Assembly: GCF_001953865.1 (NCBI RefSeq) | Contig: NZ_MQUQ01000006.1 | Span: forward strand, 148,335 to 212,334 | Source of the DNA: Amycolatopsis coloradensis | GTDB lineage: Bacteria > Actinomycetota > Actinomycetes > Mycobacteriales > Pseudonocardiaceae | DNA: 64,000 bases | Direction: 5' to 3' | In this document: positions 30,818 to 40,089 of the stretch, piece by piece | Layout: the number at the start of each line of letters is the position of its first letter | Numbering within the stretch: the first letter of the stretch is position 1 | The notes under the pieces: generated by a model | The model's input: only the letters and a program-made list of their open reading frames with translations | What the model was told of the DNA's origin: nothing | The model's database searches: none | Program-made: the position numbers and the translations under genes

Positions 30818-31752
30818 TTCTTGGCCTCCGTGCTGCTGTGGCCCGTCAGGGCGAGGAAAACGTCATCGAGATCAGGGGTGTGGACGGAAAACTCTTCGGC
30901 GGCGATCGAGTACTCGTCGAGCCGGTCCAGCAGCGACCGCAGCGATTTCGTCCCGCCGTCGCTGGGGACCCGCAGGGCCGGCGTCTCGTCGTCCCGGGTG
31001 GCCCCGGGGAAGATCCGCGCCGCCGCGTCGAGTTCGGCGACGGTGGTGAACCGGAGCCGGACGTGCGTGCCCGGCATCTGGCGTTTGAGTTCGTCGGCGG
31101 TGCCCTGCGCGACCAGGTGACCCTGGTCGAGGACCGCGATCCGGTCGGCGAGCTGGTCGGCTTCTTCGAGGTACTGGGTGGTGAGGAAGATGGTCACGCC
31201 GTCGGCGACCAGCTCGCGGATGATCGACCACATCGTGCGGCGGCTGCGCGGGTCCAGTCCCGTGGTGGGCTCGTCGAGGAAGATGATCCGCGGGTTCCCG
31301 ACCAGCGTCATCGCCAGGTCGAGCTTCCGGCGCATCCCGCCGGAATAGGTCGACGCCTGCTTCTTCGCCGATTCCACCAGATCGAAGCGTTCCAGCAGCT
31401 CGGTCACGATCCGTTCGCCACCACGGGCGTTCCGGTTCAGGTCCACCATCAGCCGCAGGTTCTCCTGGCCGGTCAGCAGTTCGTCCACCGCCGCGAACTG
31501 GCCGGTGACCCCGATCGCCGCGCGGACCGCCTTGGCCTCGGTCGCGAGGTCGTGCCCGGCGACCCTCGCCGTCCCGCCGTCGGCCTTCATCAAGGTGGTC
31601 AGGAGGTTCACCGTGGTCGTCTTGCCTGCCCCGTTCGGGCCGAGCAGTGAGAAGATGGTGCCCGCCGGTACTTCCAGATCGATGCCGTCGAGCACGACCT
31701 TGTCGCCGAAGGTCTTCCGCAGCCCGGAGGCCGCGATCGCTGTTTCTGTCAT
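30814..31752 (-). CDS. ABC transporter ATPase (DrrA-like)
   Basis: 312 residues. Walker A GPNGAGKTT, signature YSGGMRRKLDLA, Walker B IIFLDEPTTGLDPRSR and H-loop TQYLEEADQLADR; a C-terminal DrrA-type extension to the end. ATG 31752 gives the usual DrrA N-terminus; GTG 31782 is an alternative, and neither has a good ribosome site. Divergent from the P450 gene. Its upstream side carries two GTGTCAG copies exactly 22 bases apart, part of the SARP-like repeat array. Confidence 0.92.
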   Translation of the reverse strand: MTETAIAASGLRKTFGDKVVLDGIDLEVPAGTIFSLLGPNGAGKTTTVNLLTTLMKADGGTARVAGHDLATEAKAVRAAIGVTGQFAAVDELLTGQENLRLMVDLNRNARGGERIVTELLERFDLVESAKKQASTYSGGMRRKLDLAMTLVGNPRIIFLDEPTTGLDPRSRRTMWSIIRELVADGVTIFLTTQYLEEADQLADRIAVLDQGHLVAQGTADELKRQMPGTHVRLRFTTVAELDAAARIFPGATRDDETPALRVPSDGGTKSLRSLLDRLDEYSIAAEEFSVHTPDLDDVFLALTGHSSTEAKK

Positions 31753-31775
31753 GGGAGCAACAGTGGACGGCGGGC

Positions 31776-31845
31776 CTGACACGCCGCCGCCACGCCGCTG
31801 ACACGTCCGGCGCCGATGTCAGCGCCGTGTCAGTCCGGTGTCAGG
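31776..31845. promoter_or_regulatory. SARP-type heptamer array, divergent promoters
   Basis: Towards the P450: TGTCAGC, TGTCAGT and TGTCAGG at 31817, 31828 and 31839, i.e. 7-bp repeats with 4-bp spacers and an exact 11-bp pitch. Towards the exporter (minus strand): GTGTCAG at 31776-31782 and 31798-31804, 22 bases apart. SARP/AfsR proteins are known to bind such direct repeats just upstream of the -10 box. The -10 elements are not obvious. Confidence 0.75.
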
Positions 31846-31891
31846 CCCCTCGGTGATCGTGGTCGTCACAACCACCACGAAAGGCGACCCG

Positions 31892-33106
31892 ATGACCCAG
31901 ACCGTTCCCGTCCCGCAGGGCCTCCCCATGCAGCGCGACGCGGGTCCTTTCGATCCGCCCCGCGAGATCACCCGGCTGCGTGAAGCGCGCCCGGTGAGTC
32001 CCATGGTCTTCCCCGACGGTCACGAGGGCTGGCTCGTCACCGGCTACGACGAGGTCCGGCAGATGATGGCCGACACCCGGTTCAGCTCCCGCCAGGACAT
32101 CGGCATCCTCCACCTGCCCTATGAGACCCCGGGGATGCCCGCCCCGACCGAACCGTCCCCGCCGATGCCGGGCATGTTCGTGGCCATGGACCCGCCGGAC
32201 CACGGCCGGTTGCGCAAGCGGCTCACCGGCGCCTTCACCGTGAAGCGGATGAAGCAGCTCGAAGAGCACATCGTCGAGATCACCGAGCGCCAGCTGGACG
32301 CGATGGCCACCCTCGTCCCGCCGGTCGACCTGGTCAAGGAGTTCGCGCTGCCGGTGCCGTCGCTGGTGATCTGCGAACTGCTCGGTGTCCCTTACGAGGA
32401 CCGGGAGAAGTTCCAGGCCAACTCCGCCCAGCTCATGGTCAGGGACCAGACGCTGGAAGAGAAGATGGCCGCGTTCATCGGGATGAACACGTTCCTCACC
32501 GAACTGGTCACGCGCAAACGCGAGACCCCCGGCGACGACATCCTGTCCGACCTGGGCCGCCACGACGACCTCACCATCGAGGAACTCGCGGGCGCCGCGT
32601 TCCTGCTGTTGCTCGCCGGCCACGAGACCACCGCGAACATGCTGGCGCTGGGCACTTTCGCGCTCCTGGAAAACCCGGAGCAACTGGCCGAGCTGCGTGC
32701 CGACGCGGAACTGCTCCCCGGCGCCGTCGAGGAACTCCTTCGCTACCTGTCCGTCGCCGACATCTTCTTCCGCTACGCCACGGAAGATCTCGAACTCGGC
32801 GGCGAAACGATCCCCGCCGGTTCGACCGTCATCGTGTCGCTGCTGGCCGCCAACCGCGACCCGCGGCGCTTCGAAGACCCCGACACCTTGGACATCCACC
32901 GCAACGCACGCGGTCTCCTGTCCTTCGGTCACGGCATCCACCAGTGCCTCGGGCAGCAGTTGTCCCGGATCGAGATGCGCGCCGGTTTCGAGGGGTTGCT
33001 GCGCCGCTTCCCGTCCCTCGAACTCGCCGTCCCCGCCGACGAGGTGAAGCTCAAGACCGACATGAACATTTACGGCGTCCACGCATTGCCGGTCACCTGG
33101 GCCTAG
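31892..33106 (+). CDS. Cytochrome P450
   Basis: 404 residues, soluble bacterial P450 similar in layout to CYP105/CYP107-type enzymes. I-helix LLLAGHETTAN near 241, ExxR in EELLRYL, and heme loop FGHGIHQCLG with the axial Cys near 351. All key residues are present. No ferredoxin gene is adjacent. ATG 31892 with GAAAGGCG upstream is preferred to a longer start that would lie inside the repeat array. It probably tailors a small molecule, perhaps the product of the ligase-PKS 420 bases downstream on the same strand. Confidence 0.95.
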   Translation: MTQTVPVPQGLPMQRDAGPFDPPREITRLREARPVSPMVFPDGHEGWLVTGYDEVRQMMADTRFSSRQDIGILHLPYETPGMPAPTEPSPPMPGMFVAMDPPDHGRLRKRLTGAFTVKRMKQLEEHIVEITERQLDAMATLVPPVDLVKEFALPVPSLVICELLGVPYEDREKFQANSAQLMVRDQTLEEKMAAFIGMNTFLTELVTRKRETPGDDILSDLGRHDDLTIEELAGAAFLLLLAGHETTANMLALGTFALLENPEQLAELRADAELLPGAVEELLRYLSVADIFFRYATEDLELGGETIPAGSTVIVSLLAANRDPRRFEDPDTLDIHRNARGLLSFGHGIHQCLGQQLSRIEMRAGFEGLLRRFPSLELAVPADEVKLKTDMNIYGVHALPVTWA

Positions 33107-33525
33107 CATCGTGAGTGCCTCCTCGCGACTGGCCGTTGGCCATGTCGCGAAAGCCACTTTCGAGACGTCAGACGTCTCGAAAGTGGCTTTCGCGACACCC
33201 GGGCGCCTCTCGTGAGCAGCGAAAGCGGCCCTGACCACCTCGACCGAGCCGGTGGTTTCGCGTGACTGCCGGGACGACACGTGTGATCCGACGGACGACA
33301 CGCGTGACGGGATGGACGACACGCGGACACAGCCGGCCCGCCGCGTGTCGTCCCTCTGGACACACGTGGCGTCCATCCCGTCACGCGAAACCGCCATCCG
33401 CGCCCCGCGGCAGGTACCTGAGACACCGTCGGCTCTGACCATTCCTGCCACGCACGAGCCTTGAGTCACCGAATACTGCACGATCGGGCAACCACCGTGA
33501 CGCGGCGCGGCTATACCTTCGGACG
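33107..33525. repeat. Intergenic inverted repeats
   Basis: No gene. 33143-33169 and 33171-33197 are perfect 27-base arms of a hairpin containing CGAAAGCCACTTTCG; it follows the P450 stop by 36 bases and is probably a terminator. A near-copy sits at 42740-42796. 33253-33395 holds a second inverted set: GGTTTCGCGTGAC on one side and GTCACGCGAAACC on the other, with several GGACGACACGxG copies between. Confidence 0.8.
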
Positions 33526-36500
33526 ATGACCGAGATTCGCGGCGGGCTGCTGCGGCCGTTGGTGACGTTGCTGAAGGAACAGGCGGGCGATCGGCCCGCG
33601 TTCACCGACGAGCGCCGGACCCTGACTTTCGGGGATTTGCTGGATTCGAGTGGCCGGTTGGCGACCGGGCTCGGAATCGCCCGCGGCGACCGGGTTCTGC
33701 TGCATCTGGGCGCCCGGGTGGAATTCACCGAATACTGTCTGGCGGTGTTGCGGGCGGGCGGAATCGGTGTTCCGGCGAGCGCGCGGTCGACGGTCACGGA
33801 ATTGACGCGGATCGTGGATGACGCCGGTGCCGGTCTGCTGATCACGGAAGCCCGGCACGCGGCGACCGCACGCGAGGTTCAGGCGGAGCGGCCGCGGCTG
33901 CGGGTGGTGTTCATCGAGGACGAGCTTTCCGCGCAGGGCGAGCCAAGGGACGACCTCGACCTCGACGAACCCGCGTGGCTGCTGTATACCTCGGGCACCA
34001 CCGGCCTCCCCAAAGGCGTGCTGACGACGCAACGGGCGCTCCTGTGGTCGTCGGCGGCCTGCTACGGCCCGATGTTCGGGATCTCCGGCGCCGACACCGT
34101 TCTTTGGCCGCTTCCGCTGCACCACGCGTACGCGATGTCGCAGGCCTTCGCCGGGACGATCGCGCTGGGCACGCATACGAGGATCGTCGACCGCGAGCTG
34201 CGGGGAGCGCTCACGGCGTATCCCGGCAGTGTCCTCGCCGGTACCCCGGCGACCTTCCTGAACCTGCGGCAGGAGATTCAGGGCCCACTCCCCGCGCCAC
34301 GGCTGTGCCTGTCCGGAGGCGCGCCCTGCACGCCGTCGGCACGGGCCGCGGTCCGGGAACTGTTCGGTATCCCCGTCCTCGACGGCTACGGCAGTACCGA
34401 GACCACCGGCAAGATCGCCGCCCAGCTCCCCGGCGAAGACGGCCTGACTCCGTTGCCGGGCATGGAGATCCGCGTCGTCGACGGGCAGATCGAGGTACGG
34501 GGCCCCGGAGTGGCACCGGGCGTCGAGGGCGTGGACGGCTGGTACCGGACCGGCGACGCGGGCAGACTCGCCGAAGGACGGCTCACGGTCGACGGCCGGG
34601 TGGACGACGTCATCGTGTGCGGCGGCCAGAACGTGCATCCGACCGAGATCGAAGCGGTCATCGCCGAAATCCCGGAAGTGGGCGACGTCCTCGTGGCGGG
34701 AAGACCCGATGGGGTCCTCGGCTCGGTGCCGGTGGCGTTCCTCGTCCCCCGATCCGGCGAACTGGACCTCGACGAGGTACGCCGTCTGTGCCGCCGAAAG
34801 CTCTCCCCCTTCAAGGTTCCGGTCGCTTTTCACCGGGTCGAGCGGCTTCCCCGGACGCCGTCGGGAAAGGCGATGCGGGAAGCCTTGCGGATCCCCCGGC
34901 CGGACGACGTGGAAGCCCTCGTGCGCGACGAGATCGCCGAACTGTGCGACCTCGGCGAGGGATGGCGCGACCGGGCGTTCACCGAACTCGGCCTGACCTC
35001 GGTGGGCGGCGTGCACCTGCGGCACCGGCTGGCCGACGCGACCGGCCTCGACCTTCCCCAGTCGCTCGTCTACGACTTCCCGACCGCGGCGGCGGTCATC
35101 GGTGAGCTGGAACGGTTGCTGTCCGGGAAAACCCGGCCCGTCACGACGGCGACCACGCCCGCTCGCGCCGACGAACCGATCGCCATCGTCGCGACGGCGT
35201 GCCGGTTCCCCGGCGGCGTGACCTCGCCAGAGGACCTGTGGAACCTGGTGGCAGGCGGGGTCGACGCCACCGGCGACTTCCCGGCCGACCGGGGCTGGGA
35301 CCTGGCCGCGCTGTACGACCCGGATCCCGACCGCATCGGCGGGTCCACCACCCGCCGCGGCGGTTTCCTGTACGACGCCGCGGACTTCGACCCCGCCCTG
35401 TTCGGCATGTCGCCGCGCGAGGCGTTGGCGACCGACCCGCAGCAGCGGCTGCTGCTGGAGACGTCGTGGGAGCTGTTCGAACGGGCCGGTCTCGACACCG
35501 CCACGGTGCGGGGCAGCGACACCGGCGTGTTCGTCGGGGTGATGCACGAGGACTACGCGAGCCGTTTCGAGGGGCATCGGCTGGAAGGACGGCTGGGCAT
35601 CGGGTCGTCGCACGCCCTCGCGTCCGGCCGGATCTCCTACACCTTCGGCTTGACCGGTCCGGCGATCACGGTCGACACCGCGTGCTCCTCTTCGCTGGTC
35701 GCGTTGCACTGGGCCGTGCGCGCGCTGCGGGCCGGGGAGTGCTCGCTCGCCGTGGCCGGTGGCGCCACGGTGATGTCGACGCCGCGCACGTTCCTCGAAT
35801 TCAGCCGCCAGCGCGGTCTCTCCCCGGACGGACGCTGCCGCTCCTACGCCGCGGGCGCGAACGGCACGGCCTGGGCCGAGGGCGCGGGTGTCGTGCTGGT
35901 GGAGCGACTGTCGGACGCTCGCCGGAACGGGCATCCGGTGCTGGCGCTGGTGAGCGGTTCGGCCGTCAACTCCGACGGGGCGTCGAACGGGCTGACCGCG
36001 CCGAGCGGCCGGGCGCAGCGCGCGGTGATCGAGTCCGCGCTGGCCGACGCCGGGCTTTCGGCGACGGACGTCGACGCCGTGGAAGGGCACGGCACCGCCA
36101 CCCCGATCGGCGATCCGATCGAGGCGGAGGCGCTGATCGCCGCCTATTCCGGACGTGACCGGCCGCTGTGGCTCGGATCCGTGAAGGCCAACATCGGGCA
36201 CACCCAGGCGGCGGCGGGACTGGCCGGGGTGATCAAGATGGTGGAAGCGCTGCGGCACGAGCAGTTGCCGCCGTCGGCAGGCGCGGACGATCCGAGTCCC
36301 CGCGTCGACTGGTCGGCCGGCGAGGTGGCCTTGCTCGCCGAAGCCCAGGAATGGCGGGCAGGAACGAAAACCCGGCACGCCGGGGTGTCCGCGTTCGGGA
36401 TCGGCGGCACCAACGCGCACGTTCTCGTCTCGGAAGCACCACCGCCGATCGAATCCGGGCGCCCGGTGTCTCTCCCCGCGCCGTGGCTGCTGAGCGCCAC

Positions 36501-39500
36501 CGGCGACAGCGCCCTGCGCGCGGTCGCCTCCGGGCTGCTGGCGACAGCGGGCGGCCGGGACGAAAGTGACGTCGCGTTCACCCTCGCCACCCGCACCGCG
36601 CTGGAGCACCGCGCGATGCTCCCGTCCGGCGACCTCGGCGCCCTGCGCGCCCTCGCCACCGGTGAACGCCGCGGCCGGACCGTGCGCGCACCGGCGACGG
36701 CGGCGTACCTGTTCAGCGGGCAGGGCGCGCAGCGCGCAGGCATGGGAAAAGAACTGTCGGCCGCTTTCCCCGTGTTCCGTAAGGCTTTCGACGCGGCTTG
36801 CCAGGCCTTGGGCGGCCAGGTCCGTGACGTCGCGTTCGACGGCGGCGAACTGCTGAACCGCACCGACCACGCGCAGTCCGCCTTGTTCGCGTTCGAGGTC
36901 GCGCTGGTCCGGCTGCTGGAATCCTGGGGTGTGCGGGCGGGTGCCGTCGCCGGGCATTCGATCGGGGAGATCGCCGCCGCGCACGTCGCCGGTGTGCTCT
37001 CCCTCGAAGACGCCGGGGTGCTGGTGGCCGCGCGTGGCCGTCTGATGGCCGCCCTGCCGCCGGGAGGCGTCATGATCGCGGTGAGGGCGGCCGAGGACGA
37101 GGTCGCGCCGCTGGTGGGGGAATTCGCCGACCAGGTGGCGATCGCCGCGGTCAACGGCCCTCGATCCCTTGTGCTGTCCGGAACCGAGAGCGTGACGGAG
37201 GCGATCGCGGCCCAGTGGCCGGGTTCGACCCGGTTGCGTGTCAGCCACGCGTTCCATTCGCCGCTGATCGATCCGATGCTCGCCGAATTCCGCGAGGTCG
37301 CCGCGAAGCTGACCTACCGGAGCCCGGAAAGCACCTTGATCTCCGGGCTGACCGGCCGCGCGATCACCGAAGTCGGCCCGGAGCACTGGGTGCGGCACGC
37401 CCGGGACACGGTCCGGTTCGCCGACGCGCTGAACACCGTGGCCGCGGCGGGAACCGGGATCTGCCTGGAGATCGGCCCGTCGGCCGTGCTCGGCAGGGCC
37501 GCCGGAGCGATACTCCCGGCAGTGTCCACTTTGGACACCACACGCGGGACGCTGGAGGCGGTCGGCGAGCTGCACACCGCGGGAGTGCCCGTCTCGTGGC
37601 GATCGGTGTTCGCCGACAGCGGCGCCCGGAGAGTCGGCCTGCCGACTTATCCCTTCCAGCGCGAGCGTTTCTGGCTCGACCCGCAACCACGCCGGAGCCC
37701 GGCGGGCGCCGGGCACGCGATGCTCGGGCCGGCGCTGGTCGCGCCCGACTCGCCCAGGATCGTGCACGGTGGCTCGGCCGGTGTGCGCACGCACGGGTGG
37801 CTCGCCGACCACGTCGTCGGCGGCGCGACCCTGTTCCCCGCGACCGCTTTCATCGAGATCGCCTTGCACGCGGGGAAACAGAGTCTGGCCGAGCTGACGA
37901 TCGAGGCGCCGCTGCGGCTCGACCGGACCGAGGACGTCGCACTCCAGGTAGTCGTGGACGGGCCCCGGATCGACCTCTACGCCCAGGATTCCGGCGACTG
38001 GACACGGCACGCCACGGGCCGCCTGCGGCCATCCGACGTCTTCGCGCTGCCGTGGAAAGGCGAGTGGCCGCCGCCCGCCACCGAACCGGTCGATCTGAGC
38101 CGGGCCTACGCGGCCCGCGAATACGGTCCCGCCTTCCGCGCCGTGACGGGCTTGTGGCGGGACGGTGACGAGCTGTTCGCCGACGTCGTACTTCCCGAGG
38201 GTGTCGACGGTCGCTTCGAGCTGCACCCCGTACTGCTCGACGCGGCCGTGCACACCGTGGCGCTGGCCGAACCGCCGGACGCGGAGACACGTGTTCCGTT
38301 CCTCTGGGGTGGCGTCCACGTGTTCGCCCCGGCCGCGCGCCGAGCCCGAGTCCACTGTGTACGGACGGGTCCCGGCGAAGTCCGCGTCGAACTCTACGAC
38401 CCCACCGGAGTGCCGCTCGCGCTCGTGGAATCCCTGCTGACCCGGCCTTTGCCCGCCGGGAGCATGATGCTGTACCGCCCGCGATGGATTCCCGTACCGG
38501 CGGCGCGCGCCGACGATGTCCGGATCGTCGACGCCCGGGACGAAGACGTCCGGACCGTGCTCACCGGATTGCAGGACACGCTCCCGCGCGGAGAACGCAC
38601 TGTCGTGGTCACCCGCGACGCGACCGATCCGGCGGCAGCAGCGATCTTCGGGCTCGGAACCGCCGCTTCGACCGAATACCGTGGCCTGGTCACCGTGGTC
38701 GAAGCCGGTACCGAAGTGCCCATGGAGAAGGTGCGCGAACTCGTCGGCGGCAACCCCGAACCGCAGCTGGCGATCCGGGACGGCATGCCGCACGCGCTGC
38801 GGATCACCCGGACCACTCCCGCGTCCACCCGGCCGATCGATCCGGCGGGCACCGTGCTGATCACCGGCGCGCTCGGCGGGGCACTGGCGCGGCATCTCGT
38901 GTCCGCGCACGGTGTCCGGCACCTGCTGCTCGTCAGCCGCCGCGGCCCGGCCGCACCCGGCGCGGAAGAACTCCTTCAGCTACCCGCCGACGTGCGGATC
39001 GCCGCGGGCGACATCGCCGATCCCGGCTTCGTCCGGCGTCTGGTCGACACCTGCGACCCGCCGCTGACCGCCGTGGTGCACGCCGCCGCTGTCGTCGCCG
39101 ACGCCGCGCTGACCGCGCAGACGACCGCCGGGCTCGACACCGTGTTCCGCCCGAAGGCCGACGCCGCCCGGGTCCTGCACGAGGCCACCCGGCGTCTTCC
39201 GCTGTCGGCATTCGTGCTCTTTTCTTCACTGGCAGGCACTTTCGGCAATGCCGGGCAAGCGAACTACGCCGCCGCCAACCGCTACCTCGACGCGCTGGCC
39301 GTCCGACGGCGGGCCGAGGGTCTGCCCGCGACGTCGATCGCGTGGGGCCTCTGGGACCTGGAAATCGGGCTCGGCTCCCGGATTCCCGACGCGGCAAGGC
39401 ATCGCATCCAGGCCTCTGGCGTGGCCGCACTGACCCTGGAGCAGGGACTCGCCCTGTTCGACGCCGCGATCGGGCACGCCGAACCGGTCCTGATCGCCGC

Positions 39501-39861
39501 CCGGCTCGACCCCTCAGCTCTCGACCTGCCTCCGATCGCCGTCGAAATCAGTGGACGGGCACCGAGACCGGCGCCGCCGTCACCGGATCGGCGCTGGCCG
39601 GAACAGCCGTCGGACCAGGAACTGCGAGACCTGCTCCGCGTCGAACTCGCCGAGGTCCTCGGCCACCCGGACCCGGGCGCCATCCCGGAGGACAAGCCGT
39701 TCACCGACCTCGGACTGGACTCGCTGGCCGTCATTGACCTGCGTACCCGGCTCCGTGAGCTGACCGGACTGGAGCTGCCCGCGCGCGTCCTGTTCGATCA
39801 CCCGACCGTCACCGAACTCGCCGGGCTTCTGCGCGACCCGGCCGGGCGAGTGTCTGACTGA
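33526..39861 (+). CDS. Ligase-ACP-KS-AT-DH-KR-ACP polyketide synthase
   Basis: A 2,111-residue type I PKS that loads its own starter acid. Adenylate-forming ligase about 1-455 (LLYTSGTTGLPKG near 153), ACP1 Ser near 491 (LGLTS), KS about 545-970 (DTACSSS Cys; EGHGTATP and KANIGHT His), AT about 1060-1360 (GHSIGE; HAFHSP, the malonyl-CoA type), DH about 1420-1680 (HVVGGATLFP and LLDAAVH), KR about 1775-1960 (Ser, Tyr and Lys present), ACP2 Ser near 2064. Expected product: starter extended by two carbons as an enoyl-ACP. The KR nucleotide loop reads TGALGGALA, about three residues shorter than the usual TGGTGALG, so reduction is uncertain. No thioesterase or docking partner is visible. Starter acid unknown. 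Confidence 0.93.
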   Translation: MTEIRGGLLRPLVTLLKEQAGDRPAFTDERRTLTFGDLLDSSGRLATGLGIARGDRVLLHLGARVEFTEYCLAVLRAGGIGVPASARSTVTELTRIVDDAGAGLLITEARHAATAREVQAERPRLRVVFIEDELSAQGEPRDDLDLDEPAWLLYTSGTTGLPKGVLTTQRALLWSSAACYGPMFGISGADTVLWPLPLHHAYAMSQAFAGTIALGTHTRIVDRELRGALTAYPGSVLAGTPATFLNLRQEIQGPLPAPRLCLSGGAPCTPSARAAVRELFGIPVLDGYGSTETTGKIAAQLPGEDGLTPLPGMEIRVVDGQIEVRGPGVAPGVEGVDGWYRTGDAGRLAEGRLTVDGRVDDVIVCGGQNVHPTEIEAVIAEIPEVGDVLVAGRPDGVLGSVPVAFLVPRSGELDLDEVRRLCRRKLSPFKVPVAFHRVERLPRTPSGKAMREALRIPRPDDVEALVRDEIAELCDLGEGWRDRAFTELGLTSVGGVHLRHRLADATGLDLPQSLVYDFPTAAAVIGELERLLSGKTRPVTTATTPARADEPIAIVATACRFPGGVTSPEDLWNLVAGGVDATGDFPADRGWDLAALYDPDPDRIGGSTTRRGGFLYDAADFDPALFGMSPREALATDPQQRLLLETSWELFERAGLDTATVRGSDTGVFVGVMHEDYASRFEGHRLEGRLGIGSSHALASGRISYTFGLTGPAITVDTACSSSLVALHWAVRALRAGECSLAVAGGATVMSTPRTFLEFSRQRGLSPDGRCRSYAAGANGTAWAEGAGVVLVERLSDARRNGHPVLALVSGSAVNSDGASNGLTAPSGRAQRAVIESALADAGLSATDVDAVEGHGTATPIGDPIEAEALIAAYSGRDRPLWLGSVKANIGHTQAAAGLAGVIKMVEALRHEQLPPSAGADDPSPRVDWSAGEVALLAEAQEWRAGTKTRHAGVSAFGIGGTNAHVLVSEAPPPIESGRPVSLPAPWLLSATGDSALRAVASGLLATAGGRDESDVAFTLATRTALEHRAMLPSGDLGALRALATGERRGRTVRAPATAAYLFSGQGAQRAGMGKELSAAFPVFRKAFDAACQALGGQVRDVAFDGGELLNRTDHAQSALFAFEVALVRLLESWGVRAGAVAGHSIGEIAAAHVAGVLSLEDAGVLVAARGRLMAALPPGGVMIAVRAAEDEVAPLVGEFADQVAIAAVNGPRSLVLSGTESVTEAIAAQWPGSTRLRVSHAFHSPLIDPMLAEFREVAAKLTYRSPESTLISGLTGRAITEVGPEHWVRHARDTVRFADALNTVAAAGTGICLEIGPSAVLGRAAGAILPAVSTLDTTRGTLEAVGELHTAGVPVSWRSVFADSGARRVGLPTYPFQRERFWLDPQPRRSPAGAGHAMLGPALVAPDSPRIVHGGSAGVRTHGWLADHVVGGATLFPATAFIEIALHAGKQSLAELTIEAPLRLDRTEDVALQVVVDGPRIDLYAQDSGDWTRHATGRLRPSDVFALPWKGEWPPPATEPVDLSRAYAAREYGPAFRAVTGLWRDGDELFADVVLPEGVDGRFELHPVLLDAAVHTVALAEPPDAETRVPFLWGGVHVFAPAARRARVHCVRTGPGEVRVELYDPTGVPLALVESLLTRPLPAGSMMLYRPRWIPVPAARADDVRIVDARDEDVRTVLTGLQDTLPRGERTVVVTRDATDPAAAAIFGLGTAASTEYRGLVTVVEAGTEVPMEKVRELVGGNPEPQLAIRDGMPHALRITRTTPASTRPIDPAGTVLITGALGGALARHLVSAHGVRHLLLVSRRGPAAPGAEELLQLPADVRIAAGDIADPGFVRRLVDTCDPPLTAVVHAAAVVADAALTAQTTAGLDTVFRPKADAARVLHEATRRLPLSAFVLFSSLAGTFGNAGQANYAAANRYLDALAVRRRAEGLPATSIAWGLWDLEIGLGSRIPDAARHRIQASGVAALTLEQGLALFDAAIGHAEPVLIAARLDPSALDLPPIAVEISGRAPRPAPPSPDRRWPEQPSDQELRDLLRVELAEVLGHPDPGAIPEDKPFTDLGLDSLAVIDLRTRLRELTGLELPARVLFDHPTVTELAGLLRDPAGRVSD

Positions 39862-39864
39862 GCG

Positions 39865-40089
39865 TCAGCGCGGTGAGGGCGACGGCGAGTCCGGTGAGCT
39901 GCCAGCCGGTGAGGGTCTGGCCGACGTCGGGGCGAGGCGGTCGATGCCGTGGAACCACAGCGGATAGGCCAGCGCCAGGTCGTGGACGAGGTCTTCGTGC
40001 TCCATCTGGAGAACGAGGCCCGGCTTCTGCCCGACCTGGATCCGGCGCGGCGGCGACCAGCGCAGCGGCAGGAGAGGAACTTCGACCAT
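39865..40089 (-). pseudogene. EamA/DMT-type transporter remnant
   Basis: The minus strand reads LALAYPLWFHGIDRLAP and, in another frame, VGQTLTGWQLTGLAVALT. These look like two nearby parts of an EamA-type drug/metabolite transporter C-terminus, with the roughly 45 residues between them missing and a frame change. It lies directly behind the PKS gene and abuts the cyclase-like gene. The upstream part (LVLQMEHEDLVHD) is not recognised. Confidence 0.4.

Noticed and set aside
33511..38922. Long minus-strand frame opposite the PKS
   Set aside because: Same GC-shadow effect; low-complexity Arg/Gly/Pro protein with no domain, whereas the plus frame holds a full PKS.
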